Source: Mycobacterium sp. Root135
GTDB taxonomy: Bacteria; Actinomycetota; Actinomycetes; Mycobacteriales; Mycobacteriaceae
Assembly (NCBI RefSeq): GCF_001426545.1
Contig: NZ_LMEZ01000007.1
Location: 523,097 to 587,096, forward strand
Reading direction: 5' to 3'
Length of the DNA stretch: 64,000 nucleotides
Under the pieces are notes generated by a model, which searched no databases, was not told where the DNA came from, and saw only the letters and a list, made by a program, of their open reading frames with translations. The position numbers and the translations under genes are program-made. The number at the start of each line of letters is the position of its first letter. Position 1 is the first letter of the stretch. Of the stretch, positions 1-10,237 are shown in pieces.

Positions 1-369
1 GTCGTGATGCAGGTAGTGGAATTCGCCGACCGACGTGATGCCGGCCAGCGCCATTTCGGCGTACACGGCGCGCGACAGCCGCCGATAGCCGTCGGGATCG
101 AGCCGACCCGCCGCGCGGTACATCAGATCGCGCCACGTCCAGAAGGAGCCACGATCCCGCTGCGTCCGCGAGCGCAACGCGCGATGGAAGGCGTGCGAGT
201 GCGCGTTCGCCAGACCGGGCACGACGAGCCCAGGGAGCCGCCGGGCCGAGGCAGGCGCGTCGACGCCGACCTCGATCGAGGCGATCCTGCCGTCGGACAC
301 CGAGATCGACACCCGCTCGGCGACCATGGCTCCGCCCAGCCAGGCGTTTTCACACCACCAGGTGCTCAC
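1..369 (-). CDS. hutF: Formimidoylglutamate deiminase (HutF family), N-terminal 123 codons, cut by window edge
   Basis: Amidohydrolase-superfamily enzyme. HutF hydrolyses N-formimidoyl-glutamate to N-formyl-glutamate and ammonia in the five-step histidine pathway. Visible motifs: the metal-binding PGLANAHSHAFHRAL stretch near residues 55-69, GSFWTWRDLMY, and VGEFHYLHH at the cut edge, all typical of HutF rather than of the related guanine deaminases. The GTG start at 369 overlaps the upstream gene's stop (GTGA), so it is translated as the last visible cistron of the operon that begins with the IclR gene. The rest of the protein, and any imidazolonepropionase gene, lie outside the window. Confidence 0.88.
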   Translation of the reverse strand, partial: MSTWWCENAWLGGAMVAERVSISVSDGRIASIEVGVDAPASARRLPGLVVPGLANAHSHAFHRALRSRTQRDRGSFWTWRDLMYRAAGRLDPDGYRRLSRAVYAEMALAGITSVGEFHYLHHD

Positions 370-1585
370 CCCACCCACTCCGTCATGACGTCGGCCAGCG
401 CCTCCGCACCGACGTGGCAGTCCGCGGTCTCGGCGTGCTCCGCCGGGGAGTGCGACACCCCGGTCGGGTTGCGCACGAACAGCATTGCCGTCGGCACCTT
501 GGCCGACAGGATGCCCGCGTCGTGGCCCGCCTGGGTGGGCAGCACCGGCACGTCACCGAGACGCGACAGCGCACGCTGCAGCCGGGCCCGCGGACCTTCG
601 GGGAATTCGACGATGGGCGTGACGGATTCGACCGTCACGTGGAGGTCGACGTCGTCAGAGGACGCGAATCCCCCGGCTTCCCTGCTGATCTGCTCGACCA
701 GCGCCGTCAACGTCGCCTCGTCGGCGGCACGGGCGTCCAGCCACGCCCGGATCCGGGACGGGATCGCGTTGGCCCCGTTGGGCGACACCAGCACCTTGCC
801 GAACGTCGCGACCGCCTCGTGCTTGGCCGCCGCCGACCTGGCGGCGTGCACCGAGGACGCGAAGGCCAGCATCGGATCCCGCCGGTCGGCCAGCCGCGTG
901 GTGCCCGCGTGGTTCGCTGCTCCGTCGAAGACGAACTCCCAGCGCCCATGTGGCCAGATCGACGACGCCACGGCGATCGGTCGGTCGACGAGGTCCAGCG
1001 CCCGGCCTTGCTCGACGTGCAGTTCGACGTAGACGCCGATGCGCTTGAGCATGGCGTCGTCGACTCCGAGGTGCTCGGGCCGGCGACCGGCGCGCGTCAT
1101 CGCCTCGGCGAGAGTGACCCCGTCGTTGTCACGCAGTCCACGGGCCCGGTCGGCACCGAGGGCACCGGTCACGAGTTGCGATCCGACGCAGGCGACCCCG
1201 AAGCGGGCACCCTCCTCGTCGGAGAATGCCGCCACCGCAACGGGAATCGTCGGCACCACACCGCGATCCCGCACGATGTCGACCGCCGCGAACGCGGAGA
1301 CGACCCCAAGCGGCCCGTCGAAGGCGCCGCCGTCGGGCACCGAGTCGAGGTGCGATCCGGTGACGAAGGCGCCCGTCGGTTCGCCGGTCCACCCCTCCGG
1401 CAGCCACCACGCCCACAGGTTGCCGTTGCGGTCCTCCTCGAAGGACATCCCCCGCGACCCGGCGGAGTCGCGGAACCACTCCCGGAGCGTCAGGTCGGCA
1501 TCCGACCAGGCGAACCGGCGATACCCCCTGGTGTTGGTGTCCTGGCCGACGTCGAGGATGGCTCCCCACATCGAGTCGAACGAGG

Positions 1586-1589
<4 letters not shown>
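366..1589 (-). CDS. M20-family N-carbamoyl-amino-acid hydrolase / allantoate amidohydrolase-like enzyme
   Basis: Zinc amidohydrolase of 407 residues, the usual length for the HyuC/AllC family. Metal-ligand motifs are present: GSHLDSVPDGGAFDG with the His and Asp ligands, SDEEGARFG with the Glu pair, the dimerisation-domain segment NHAGTTR, and AGHDAGIL plus GVSHSPAEH near the C terminus. The ATG at 1589 overlaps the stop of urocanate hydratase (ATGA); an upstream in-frame extension lies inside hutU and is rejected. The family cleaves N-carbamoyl amino acids or allantoate. In this operon the likely substrate is an N-substituted glutamate, either N-formyl-glutamate (standing in for HutG) or N-carbamoyl-glutamate. 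That is inference from context. Confidence 0.85.
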
Positions 1590-3271
<1,682 letters not shown>

Positions 3272-3297
3272 GTCAAAGACGTCCTTTGTCGAATTTC

Positions 3298-4221
3298 CTA
3301 GGAACCGGTGATGCCTGCGCCCGCAAGCCACTTCTTCGCGATGTCGGCGAGGTTGGTGCCCGTGGCGGCCTCGGCGTTCATCGTGATGAGGTCGTCGGTG
3401 GTGAGCTTCGCGGAGACGGCGTTGAGCGTCTTGGTGATGGTGTCGGTCTCCTTAGCCGTCTTCATGACCGGGACGACGTTCTCGGAGGCGAACAGGGACT
3501 TGTCGTCGTCCAGTGCGACGAGGTCGTTGCTCTTCAGACCGGGATCGGTGCTGAACAGGTTGCCCGCCTGAATCTGGCCGTTGGTCAGCGCCGCCATCGT
3601 CAGGGTGCCACCCGCGTCGAGCGTGACGAAGTCCTTGAAGTTGATGCCGTAGACGTCACGCAGCCCGACGACGCCCTGCTGGCGGGTCTTCCATTCCGCC
3701 GCCGCACCGAGGACCATTTCGCCGCCGTGCGGTGCCAAATCCGACAGGGTCTTGAGCTGGTACTTGTCGGCGGTGGCCTTGGTGACGGCCACGACGTCCT
3801 TATCCTCGGCGGGCGAGGCCGTCAACAGCGAAAGTCCCTGCGGCATCTTGCCGGTCAGCTCGGTGATCACCGCATCCTTGGTCGCGGCGGTCGACTTCGG
3901 GTCCAGGTAGCTCAGCATTGCACCGGAGTACTCGGGGACGAGGTCGATCGACCCGTCCTTGAGCGCCGCGATGTAGACCTCGCGGCTGCCGATGTTGAAC
4001 TGCTCCTTGACCTTGACGCCCTTCGCCTGCAGCGCCTGGGAGTAGATGCTGGCGATGAGCTGGCTCTCGGTGAAGTCCGCGGAGCCGATGATCACCTCGG
4101 AGCCGGCCGACCCCTTGTCGTTCCCGTCGCCGGACAGGGGGTCCGATCCCCCACCTCCACACGCGCTGAGGGCGAGCACGGACGTAAGGGCGAACGCCGA
4201 AAGGATGGCGCGTCTCTTCAT
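3298..4221 (-). CDS. Glycine betaine/osmoprotectant-type ABC transporter substrate-binding lipoprotein (OpuAC/QAT family)
   Basis: Exported solute-binding protein of 307 residues with a signal peptide ending in a lipobox (LALSAC, Cys near residue 21), so it is anchored outside the membrane. The body has the OpuAC fold signature IIGSADFTESQLIASIYSQ and LVPEYSGAMLSYLDP. The ATG at 4221 is chosen because AAGGAG lies 7 nt upstream; a longer frame reaches into the leader. The family binds quaternary amines, and in hut loci of other bacteria (HutX) it binds histidine. It is encoded between the permease and hutU genes, so the transporter most likely feeds this catabolic pathway. Confidence 0.9.
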   Translation of the reverse strand: MKRRAILSAFALTSVLALSACGGGGSDPLSGDGNDKGSAGSEVIIGSADFTESQLIASIYSQALQAKGVKVKEQFNIGSREVYIAALKDGSIDLVPEYSGAMLSYLDPKSTAATKDAVITELTGKMPQGLSLLTASPAEDKDVVAVTKATADKYQLKTLSDLAPHGGEMVLGAAAEWKTRQQGVVGLRDVYGINFKDFVTLDAGGTLTMAALTNGQIQAGNLFSTDPGLKSNDLVALDDDKSLFASENVVPVMKTAKETDTITKTLNAVSAKLTTDDLITMNAEAATGTNLADIAKKWLAGAGITGS

Positions 4222-4257
4222 GATGATTCTCCTTGTTGGGCGGTGCCGGGGTGGCAC

Positions 4258-4983
4258 CTAGGCGGCGGCCTGAATAGCGGGATCTGTGGGGACTTTCGAC
4301 GACTTCTTCGTGGAACGGCGCAGTCCCGGTGACACGACGAGCCTGCCGAACCAGGCGAACCCGAACTCCAGCAACAGCGCGAGCGCGGCGACGAGTATTG
4401 CGCCGCCTGCCATTTGGCTGAAGTTGGCCTGCGCGCGGCCGTCGAGGATGAACCGTCCGAGCCCCTGCAGACCGAGGTAGGCCGCGATGGTGGCCGTCGA
4501 GACGATCTGCAGGGTGGCGCCCCTGATGCCCGAGAGCAGCAGCGGCAAGGCACACGGCAGCTGCACCCTGACCAGGATCTGTTGCTTGGTGTAGCCCATC
4601 CCGCGGGCGGCGCCCACGGCGTCGGCGTCGGCGTTCTGGATGCCGGCGTAGGTGCCGGTCAGAATCGGCGGCACCGCGAGCAGGACGAGCACCACGATGG
4701 TCGGCAACACGTAGACGAGTTGACCGGCGACGACTGGCGAGATGATCAGGAACAGCAGGACGAGTAGTCCAAGGGACGGCAGCGCCCGCAACGCGTTCGC
4801 CGATCCGGCGACCAACGCCTCGCCGCGGCCGGTGTAGCCGATCACGATCCCCAGTGGCACCGCGATCGCCAGGGCCACCAGCAGAGCCATGCCGGAGTAC
4901 AGCAGGTGATAGCCGATCTGCGTCGGAATGCCGTCGGACCCGGCCCAGTTGGCGGGGTCGGTGAGCCAGCCGAAGATGTTCAC
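4258..4983 (-). CDS. Osmoprotectant-type ABC transporter permease (second subunit)
   Basis: Integral membrane permease of 241 residues with about six hydrophobic segments and the cytoplasmic EAA-type loop AARGMGYTKQQILVRVQLP that docks on the ATPase. The GTG start at 4983 overlaps the stop of the preceding permease (GTGA). A long frame continuing upstream belongs to the out-of-frame shadow of that permease and is ignored. The C-terminal tail is short and basic (RRSTKKSSK). It presumably forms the membrane channel with the other permease as a heterodimer, as in OpuB/OpuC-type importers. Confidence 0.88.
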   Translation of the reverse strand: MNIFGWLTDPANWAGSDGIPTQIGYHLLYSGMALLVALAIAVPLGIVIGYTGRGEALVAGSANALRALPSLGLLVLLFLIISPVVAGQLVYVLPTIVVLVLLAVPPILTGTYAGIQNADADAVGAARGMGYTKQQILVRVQLPCALPLLLSGIRGATLQIVSTATIAAYLGLQGLGRFILDGRAQANFSQMAGGAILVAALALLLEFGFAWFGRLVVSPGLRRSTKKSSKVPTDPAIQAAA

Positions 4984-5624
4984 GAGGTCACCGTCCGTTG
5001 CCGCCACGGGGTGGCGAGTTTGTTGCCCCAGATGATGAGGCCGTCGAACACCACTGCCAGCACGACGCACAGGACGACACCGGTCACCAGCGGCGTGTAG
5101 AGCCGAAGCTGGAAGCCCTGCGTGAACAATGAGCCAAGCTGCGGAATGCCAAGCAGCGCAGCCATCGTCACGATGCTGACGTTGGACACCACCGCCACCC
5201 GAAGTCCGGCCGCGATGACGGGGACCGCCACGGGAAGTTCCACCAGCAGCAGTCGCTGCCAACTGCGGTAGCCCATCGCCTCGGCGGCGGCCACGGTGTC
5301 GTGCGGTACCGAACCGAGCCCGTCGGCGACCACGCGCACCAGCAGCGCCAGGGTGTACAGCGTCAGCGCGACGACGATGTTGACCGGATCGAGGATCTTG
5401 GTGCCGAGGATCGTCGGCAGGATGATGAACAGCGCCAGCGACGGAATCGTGTACAGCAGCCCCGCGGTGCCGACGATGGCCGCGTACCCGCGCCCTGACC
5501 GGTGCGCCCACCACCCCAGTGGCAGCGCGAGCAGCAGGCCGATGACGGTAGGCACCAGGGTCAACCACACGTGGCTGATGGTGAGGTCGACGATGCGACC
5601 GATGTTGGACGATATCCAGTTCAT
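4980..5624 (-). CDS. Osmoprotectant-type ABC transporter permease (first subunit)
   Basis: Permease of 214 residues with five to six predicted membrane spans. Its EAA loop reads AAAEAMGYRSWQRLLLVELP. It begins MNWISSNIG at the ATG at 5624, which overlaps the ATPase stop (ATGA); its own stop overlaps the GTG of the second permease. Pairing of two separate permease genes with a CBS-containing ATPase and a lipoprotein is the OpuC/OsmoU arrangement for betaine, choline or histidine-betaine uptake. Confidence 0.88.
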   Translation of the reverse strand: MNWISSNIGRIVDLTISHVWLTLVPTVIGLLLALPLGWWAHRSGRGYAAIVGTAGLLYTIPSLALFIILPTILGTKILDPVNIVVALTLYTLALLVRVVADGLGSVPHDTVAAAEAMGYRSWQRLLLVELPVAVPVIAAGLRVAVVSNVSIVTMAALLGIPQLGSLFTQGFQLRLYTPLVTGVVLCVVLAVVFDGLIIWGNKLATPWRQRTVTS

Positions 5625-6736
5625 GCCGAAACTCCCGCGCTCCGAGCGTCCTTGGCCCGCGCGATCGCGTCGATCACGTCGTGGTCGGTGGCCGTGCCGA
5701 GCAGTGCCCCCGCGTCGTCGGTGACGACGCACCGGCCGCTCGGACTCGACAGCGCCGAGTTGAGCAGATCGCGAAGGGGGTCACTTCTGCGGGCAGACGT
5801 GGCGCTGAGGTTGACGTCACCGTCGGTGACGCGGTCGCCCCGCAGGTTGGCGGTGTCGACCCAGCCGATCGGCGCGTTGGCCGCGTCGACCACCAGGACC
5901 CACCTGTCGTGGGATGTCCCGATGGACGAGATGCCCTGTCCCACCTGGATCGTCGGCTCGTCGACGAGGGCGAGCAGGTCGTCGCAGGTGTGGAAGCCCA
6001 GGGCACGGTACCCACGGGCGGATCCGACGAAGTCGGCGACGAAGGCGTCCTTGGGGGCGGCGAGCAAATCGGCGGGGGTGGCGGCCTGGGCCAGCGTTCC
6101 GCCTTGGCGAAGCACCACGACCTGGTCTCCGAGCTTGAGGGCTTCGTCGATGTCGTGGGTGACCATCACGATGGTCTTGGAGATGTCGGCCTGGAGCCGA
6201 AGGAATTCGTCCTGCAACTGGTTTCGGACGATCGGGTCGACGGCGCTGAAGGGTTCGTCCATCAGCAGGAAGGGCGGATCGGTGGCCAGGGCGCGGGCCA
6301 CCCCCACCCGTTGCTGCTGGCCGCCGGAGAGCTGCCACGGATATCGTTGGGCGAACTTGGCGTCCAGTCCGACGCGTTCGAGCAGTTCCATTGCCGCGGA
6401 ACGGGTTTGCTTCTTCCCGCCGCCGAGCAGACGGGGCAGGGCGGCGACGTTGTCGACGACCGTGCGGTGCGGAAAAAGACCGGCGTTCTGGATGACGTAG
6501 CCGATCCTGCGCCGAAGGGCGACGCGGTCCAGGGTCTGGGTGTCGACGCCGTCGAGTTCGATTGTCCCCGAACTCGGTTCGATCAGGCGGTTGATCATCC
6601 GCATGGAAGTCGTCTTGCCGCAGCCCGACGGACCGACCAGGACGGTGATCTTGCCGTTGGGGGCCGTGACGTCGAGACCGTCGACCGCCACGGTCCCGTC
6701 GGGGTACACCTTTGAGACGTTGTGGAATGTGATCAT
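5621..6736 (-). CDS. Glycine betaine/proline-betaine-type ABC transporter ATPase with C-terminal CBS domains
   Basis: Cytoplasmic ATPase of 371 residues powering the importer. Walker A is GPSGCGKTT near residues 34-42, the signature is LSGGQQQRVGVARAL, and Walker B is FLLMDEPFSAVDP followed by the THDIDEAL switch. Residues from about 240 on form a tandem CBS module, which in OpuA/OpuC proteins senses ionic strength or nucleotides. The ATG at 6736 overlaps the IclR stop (ATGA), so transporter synthesis is coupled to the regulator. The substrate cannot be read from the ATPase. Confidence 0.91.
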   Translation of the reverse strand: MITFHNVSKVYPDGTVAVDGLDVTAPNGKITVLVGPSGCGKTTSMRMINRLIEPSSGTIELDGVDTQTLDRVALRRRIGYVIQNAGLFPHRTVVDNVAALPRLLGGGKKQTRSAAMELLERVGLDAKFAQRYPWQLSGGQQQRVGVARALATDPPFLLMDEPFSAVDPIVRNQLQDEFLRLQADISKTIVMVTHDIDEALKLGDQVVVLRQGGTLAQAATPADLLAAPKDAFVADFVGSARGYRALGFHTCDDLLALVDEPTIQVGQGISSIGTSHDRWVLVVDAANAPIGWVDTANLRGDRVTDGDVNLSATSARRSDPLRDLLNSALSSPSGRCVVTDDAGALLGTATDHDVIDAIARAKDARSAGVSA

Positions 6737-7413
6737 GACGATCCTTCTGGGGTGCGTACTTCGGTGGGACTGCTCAGCCGGGCCGACACGTCTGCCGCGG
6801 CCGCGATCATCATTCGACCGTACTGCGTCCGTTGATCCGCACTGAGCCGATAGCTCGGAATGACGAGGCTCATCGCGGCGACGATCCTGCGCTGCGAGTA
6901 CACCGGGCAGGCGATCGCGGTGACGTCGGCCTCGACGCCCCGTTCGACGATGACGTAACCGTCCTCGGACACCTTGCCGCGCAATGCATGTCCGGCCGCC
7001 GAGACGTCCAGCGGTACGGTGCGGCCGACCCAGCTGGCGTGACGCACCGAATGCGTGCCCTCGACGATGTTGATGTACACCGCGGTGGCGGCGTGCCCGA
7101 CGACGCTGAGGTACACCGACTCGCCCGTTGCGGTGGCGAGCTCGTTCATGGCAGGCCCGGCGAGGTCGACCAGCGACTCGTCGCTGAGGGCCTGGGCGCC
7201 GAGCTGGATGATTCGGCTTCCCGGGCGGTAGTTGCCGGATTCGTCCTTGCGCACGAACCCGGTGGCCTCCAGGGTGCGAAGCAGCCGAAGGGCCGTGCTC
7301 GGGGCCAGCTCGCACTCCCTGGCGGTGTCGGCGAGATTTGCCCCGCCGCGGTCACAGACGCTTGCCAGGAGGGCGAGCGCTCGCTCGACTGTCCGGGTTG
7401 CTTGATCGGCCAA
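6733..7413 (-). CDS. IclR-family transcriptional regulator
   Basis: DNA-binding regulator of 226 residues. The N terminus is a winged helix (RTVERALALLASVC ... LAPSTALRLLRTLEATGF), followed by the IclR ligand-binding domain with AGHALRGKVSEDG and AIACPVYSQRRIVAAMSL. The start is taken as the TTG at 7413 because a strong GAGGAGG lies 5 nt upstream; an in-frame ATG at 7500 would extend through the operator region and is disfavoured. It is the first gene of the seven-gene downstream operon and faces the lyase gene, so it probably controls both through inverted repeats at 7493-7530. Confidence 0.85.
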   Translation of the reverse strand: MADQATRTVERALALLASVCDRGGANLADTARECELAPSTALRLLRTLEATGFVRKDESGNYRPGSRIIQLGAQALSDESLVDLAGPAMNELATATGESVYLSVVGHAATAVYINIVEGTHSVRHASWVGRTVPLDVSAAGHALRGKVSEDGYVIVERGVEADVTAIACPVYSQRRIVAAMSLVIPSYRLSADQRTQYGRMMIAAAADVSARLSSPTEVRTPEGSS

Positions 7414-7492
7414 CGTGACCTCCTCTCGGCACGAAGGGTACGACGGCAGCGTTTCGCGTAACTGCCCTTGTGTTGCTGCTAGGTAAAATCTC

Positions 7493-7511
7493 GATTCCAT
7501 CTGGTGGAATC
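7493..7511. promoter_or_regulatory. Inverted repeat, candidate IclR operator
   Basis: Perfect 7-bp arms GATTCCA and TGGAATC separated by five bases (TCTGG). It sits in the 161-bp gap between the IclR gene and the divergent lyase gene, 80 nt from the IclR TTG. Size and symmetry suit an IclR-family dimer site, and autoregulation plus control of the divergent gene is usual for the family. Assignment to this regulator is inference. Confidence 0.55.
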
Positions 7512-7530
7512 ATCAGCCTTCGGTGATGAT
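7509..7530. promoter_or_regulatory. Second inverted repeat in the IclR/lyase intergenic region
   Basis: Perfect arms ATCATCA (7509-7515) and TGATGAT (7524-7530) around an 8-base spacer. It overlaps the first inverted repeat by three bases and lies 45 nt before the lyase ATG. It could be a second regulator half, a site for another protein, or a small hairpin in the lyase leader. Confidence 0.4.
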
Positions 7531-7574
7531 AGGTCCCGTCGCGCGCCCATGGTGGAAAAACGAGGAGATCCTTG

Positions 7575-9023
7575 ATGATCGAGCTGAGCGGGACCATGAC
7601 GGTCGGCGACGTCGTGGGGTTGGCCGACGGCCGCGCCGCCGTCTCGCTTCCGGCGGAGGTCGTCGACGCCGTCGACCGCGTGCACGATCAGGCCGCCGAA
7701 CTGAGTACTCGGATCGCCACCTACGGCCGCACGACCGGCGTCGGCGCCAACCGGATGGCAGCGATCCCGACCGACGACCGAGACTTCGGGATGCGGCTGC
7801 TGCGCAGTCACTCGGTCGACGCCGGTGATCCGTTGAGCGCGAGGACGGTTCGGTCGATGCTGGCCGTCCGCCTGATCCAGTTGTGCGTTCCCGGTGCGGG
7901 TCTCGACCCCGCGATCCTGACCGGGCTCGCGCGGATGCTGAACGACGACGCCTTGCCCGAGGTGCTGCAGTACGCCTCCATCGGTACCGGTGACCTCGCG
8001 GCGCTCGCCGGCACCGCGCTCACCCTGATCGGCGAACGACCCGCCACCGCGCCACTGACGCCAATGCCCCCGTGGGGCGCCGACAGTGCGTTGCCGTTCA
8101 TGAGCAGCAGCGCGCTGACGGTCGGCCGCAGCTGTCTCGCGGTCGACGAGCTGAACCGTCTCGAGCGCGCCTCGAGCGTGATCTACATGCTCAGTTTCCT
8201 TGCCCTCGACGGGAATCCGTCGGCGTTCTCCCCGGTCGCTGCCAGATCGGCCGCCGCCCCCAAGGTGGACACAGTGGCGAGCCGACTGCGGTCGCTGTTC
8301 GCCGACGACCTGACCGACCGCCCGCCCGCCCGCATCCAGGACCCCTACGGGCTCAGGGTCTATCCGGTCGCCCACGCCAGCGTCGTCGCATCGCTGGATT
8401 CGCTTGTCGCGCAACTGGAACGAACGATGAACTCCGCCCAGGAGAATCCCCTCTTCGACGTCGACGGCGACCAAGTCGTCCACCACGGCGCCTTCTACCA
8501 GGCGGCGTTGTCGCTGGAACTCGACGGAGCGACCCTGGCCCTCGCCCTGACCGCGCCCATCACCCATTCTCGGATCAGAATGCTCAACGATCCGGAGACC
8601 AACGGCGGCAACGCCTTCCTCGCCGCGGACTCGGACGGGTCGTCGGGACTGATGATGGTCGAATACGTCGCGGCCGGGGCCATCGCCGAGATCCGCAACG
8701 CCGCGCAACCGGCGTCGGTCGGGACCCTGGTGCTGTCCCGCGGCGCCGAGGAGGACGCCACCTTCGCATCCCAGGGCGTCCTCCAATTGGAGAGGTCCGT
8801 CGCCGCCTACCGCGTCCTGCTCTGCTGCGAACTGGTCGGTGCGGTGCGACTGCTGAGACAGCGGGGCATCGTGGACCGCTTCGGCGGAGTGCTCGGACGC
8901 GCGCTCGCGCTCGCCGCCGACCTGCCCCGCGGCGAGGAGGACCGTGACCTTCGAGGCGATCTCGCCACGGCGGAAACCGTTCTCGACGAACTCGGGCGCC
9001 TCATCTCGGCGCCGCCGAGCTAG
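7575..9023 (+). CDS. Aromatic amino acid lyase (HAL/PAL) family protein without the MIO triad; candidate betaine-type histidine lyase
   Basis: 482-residue member of the histidine ammonia-lyase family. Retained: Tyr50 in YGRTTGVG (HAL YGVNTGFG), His79, QDPYGLR with Tyr258 and Arg261, NENPLFD-type block NSAQENPLF, and Glu393-Asp394. Changed: the Ala-Ser-Gly that cyclises to the MIO electrophile reads Gly137-Thr138-Gly139 (SIGTGDLAAL), and the segment matching KEGLALxNGT reads SALPFMSSSAL, so the MIO-supporting Asn is Ser177. A normal ammonia-lyase mechanism is therefore doubtful. Ergothionases, as I recall them, are MIO-less members that eliminate trimethylamine. The ATG at 7575 has GAGGAGA 7 nt upstream; a TTG one codon earlier is possible. 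Its stop shares CTAG with the convergent DUF3017 gene. Confidence 0.82.
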   Translation: MIELSGTMTVGDVVGLADGRAAVSLPAEVVDAVDRVHDQAAELSTRIATYGRTTGVGANRMAAIPTDDRDFGMRLLRSHSVDAGDPLSARTVRSMLAVRLIQLCVPGAGLDPAILTGLARMLNDDALPEVLQYASIGTGDLAALAGTALTLIGERPATAPLTPMPPWGADSALPFMSSSALTVGRSCLAVDELNRLERASSVIYMLSFLALDGNPSAFSPVAARSAAAPKVDTVASRLRSLFADDLTDRPPARIQDPYGLRVYPVAHASVVASLDSLVAQLERTMNSAQENPLFDVDGDQVVHHGAFYQAALSLELDGATLALALTAPITHSRIRMLNDPETNGGNAFLAADSDGSSGLMMVEYVAAGAIAEIRNAAQPASVGTLVLSRGAEEDATFASQGVLQLERSVAAYRVLLCCELVGAVRLLRQRGIVDRFGGVLGRALALAADLPRGEEDRDLRGDLATAETVLDELGRLISAPPS

Positions 9024-9313
9024 CTGGTGCCGAGCGGATCGATGGTCAGCGCGATGTAGGCCAACGCCGCACTCACCGTTGCCGTGGTGACGATGTCGAC
9101 CGTCCGCGAGCGCACCACCAGCAACCCGGCCCGGTCGTCGGTCAACGCCAACCGCATGGCCGCCGCCACGCCGACGCCGATCGCCAGCACCAGCGCTCCG
9201 CGCCGCCAGTAACCCGCCACCACCAGACCGAACGCGGCAAGCAGGAACAACCCGACCGTCAGGATCGGCCACTGGCCCGCGAAGACCCTGTGCGCCAATC
9301 CCCGTGCGGTCAC
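9020..9313 (-). CDS. DUF3017 small membrane protein
   Basis: Protein of 97 residues with three hydrophobic segments (about 14-34, 38-56 and 72-90), so an integral membrane protein of unknown role. It matches the mycobacterial gene that follows folD (Rv3355c type). The GTG start at 9313 overlaps the folD stop (ATGA-style 4-nt overlap), indicating co-translation with folD. Confidence 0.82.
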   Translation of the reverse strand: MTARGLAHRVFAGQWPILTVGLFLLAAFGLVVAGYWRRGALVLAIGVGVAAAMRLALTDDRAGLLVVRSRTVDIVTTATVSAALAYIALTIDPLGTS

Positions 9314-10164
9314 CGGTATTTCGCCTCGTCGAGTTCCACCACGTTGCTCAGCAGGAACGCCCGCGTCAGCGGGCCGACGCCCCCCGGGTTGGGCGACACG
9401 TGACCCGCCACGTCCCAGACATCCGGGTGTACGTCGCCGACGAGCGCGCCCGCCGCGTCGCGGCTCACCCCCACGTCGACGACCGCAGCACCCGGCTTGA
9501 CCATGTCGGCGGTCACCATGTGCGGCACCCCGACCGCCGCGATGATGACGTCGGCCTGCCGCGTCAACGCGGGAAGGTCACGGGTTCCGGTGTGGCACAA
9601 CGTCACCGTGGCATTCTCGGAACGCCTGGTGAGCAGCAGGCCCATGGGCCGACCGACCGTGACGCCACGACCGATCACCACCACGTGCGCGCCCGCGATC
9701 GGCACCTCGAACCGGCGCAGCAGGTGCACGATGCCACGCGGCGTGCACGGCAGCGGCGCCGCTTCGTTGAGCACCAGCCGCCCCAGGTTGGTCGGATGCA
9801 GACCGTCGGCGTCCTTGGCGGGATCGATGCGCTCCAGCGCCGCGTTCTCGTCGAGATGCTTGGGCAGCGGCAGCTGCACGATGTACCCGGTGCAGTCCGG
9901 GTTGGCGTTCAGCTCGTCGATGGTGGCGTCGAGCGTCGCCTGGCTGACGTCGGCAGGCAGATCGCGTCGGATCGAGTTGATGCCGACCTTCGCGCAGTCG
10001 GCGTGCTTGCCGCGCACGTAGGCCTGGGAACCGGGATCGTCGCCGACGAGCACCGTGCCCAACCCGGGCGTGCGGCCCGCGGCGGTCAACGCCGCCACCC
10101 GCTGCTTGAGGTCGACGAATATCTCGTCGCGCGTTGCCTTGCCGTCCAACGTCATCGCACCCAC
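9310..10164 (-). CDS. folD: Bifunctional methylenetetrahydrofolate dehydrogenase / methenyltetrahydrofolate cyclohydrolase
   Basis: NADP-dependent one-carbon enzyme interconverting 5,10-methylene-, methenyl- and 10-formyl-tetrahydrofolate. Hallmarks: the catalytic YVRGKHADC region (Lys), QLPLPKHLDE, PAKDADGLHPTN, the Rossmann VVVIGRGVTVGRPMGLLL and the C-terminal SPNPGGVGPLTRAFLL. The GTG at 10164 gives MGAMTLDGKAT, which aligns with mycobacterial FolD; ATGs at 10155 and 10173 are alternatives. Length 284 residues is normal. The upstream gene is divergent across 73 bp. Confidence 0.93.
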   Translation of the reverse strand: MGAMTLDGKATRDEIFVDLKQRVAALTAAGRTPGLGTVLVGDDPGSQAYVRGKHADCAKVGINSIRRDLPADVSQATLDATIDELNANPDCTGYIVQLPLPKHLDENAALERIDPAKDADGLHPTNLGRLVLNEAAPLPCTPRGIVHLLRRFEVPIAGAHVVVIGRGVTVGRPMGLLLTRRSENATVTLCHTGTRDLPALTRQADVIIAAVGVPHMVTADMVKPGAAVVDVGVSRDAAGALVGDVHPDVWDVAGHVSPNPGGVGPLTRAFLLSNVVELDEAKYR

Positions 10165-10237
10165 GGGCACCATTCTGACACCAGCCCTCGTGAGCCCCTC
10201 ATTGACACTGCGCCGCACGCCATGGTCAGCTGCCAAA

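Noticed and set aside
7971..7994. Shifted alignment restoring an Ala-Ser MIO pair from the YASIG segment
   Set aside because: A-S here is followed by Ile, not Gly, and a shift would need gaps before the conserved GDLA block; the ungapped alignment puts GTG at the triad.
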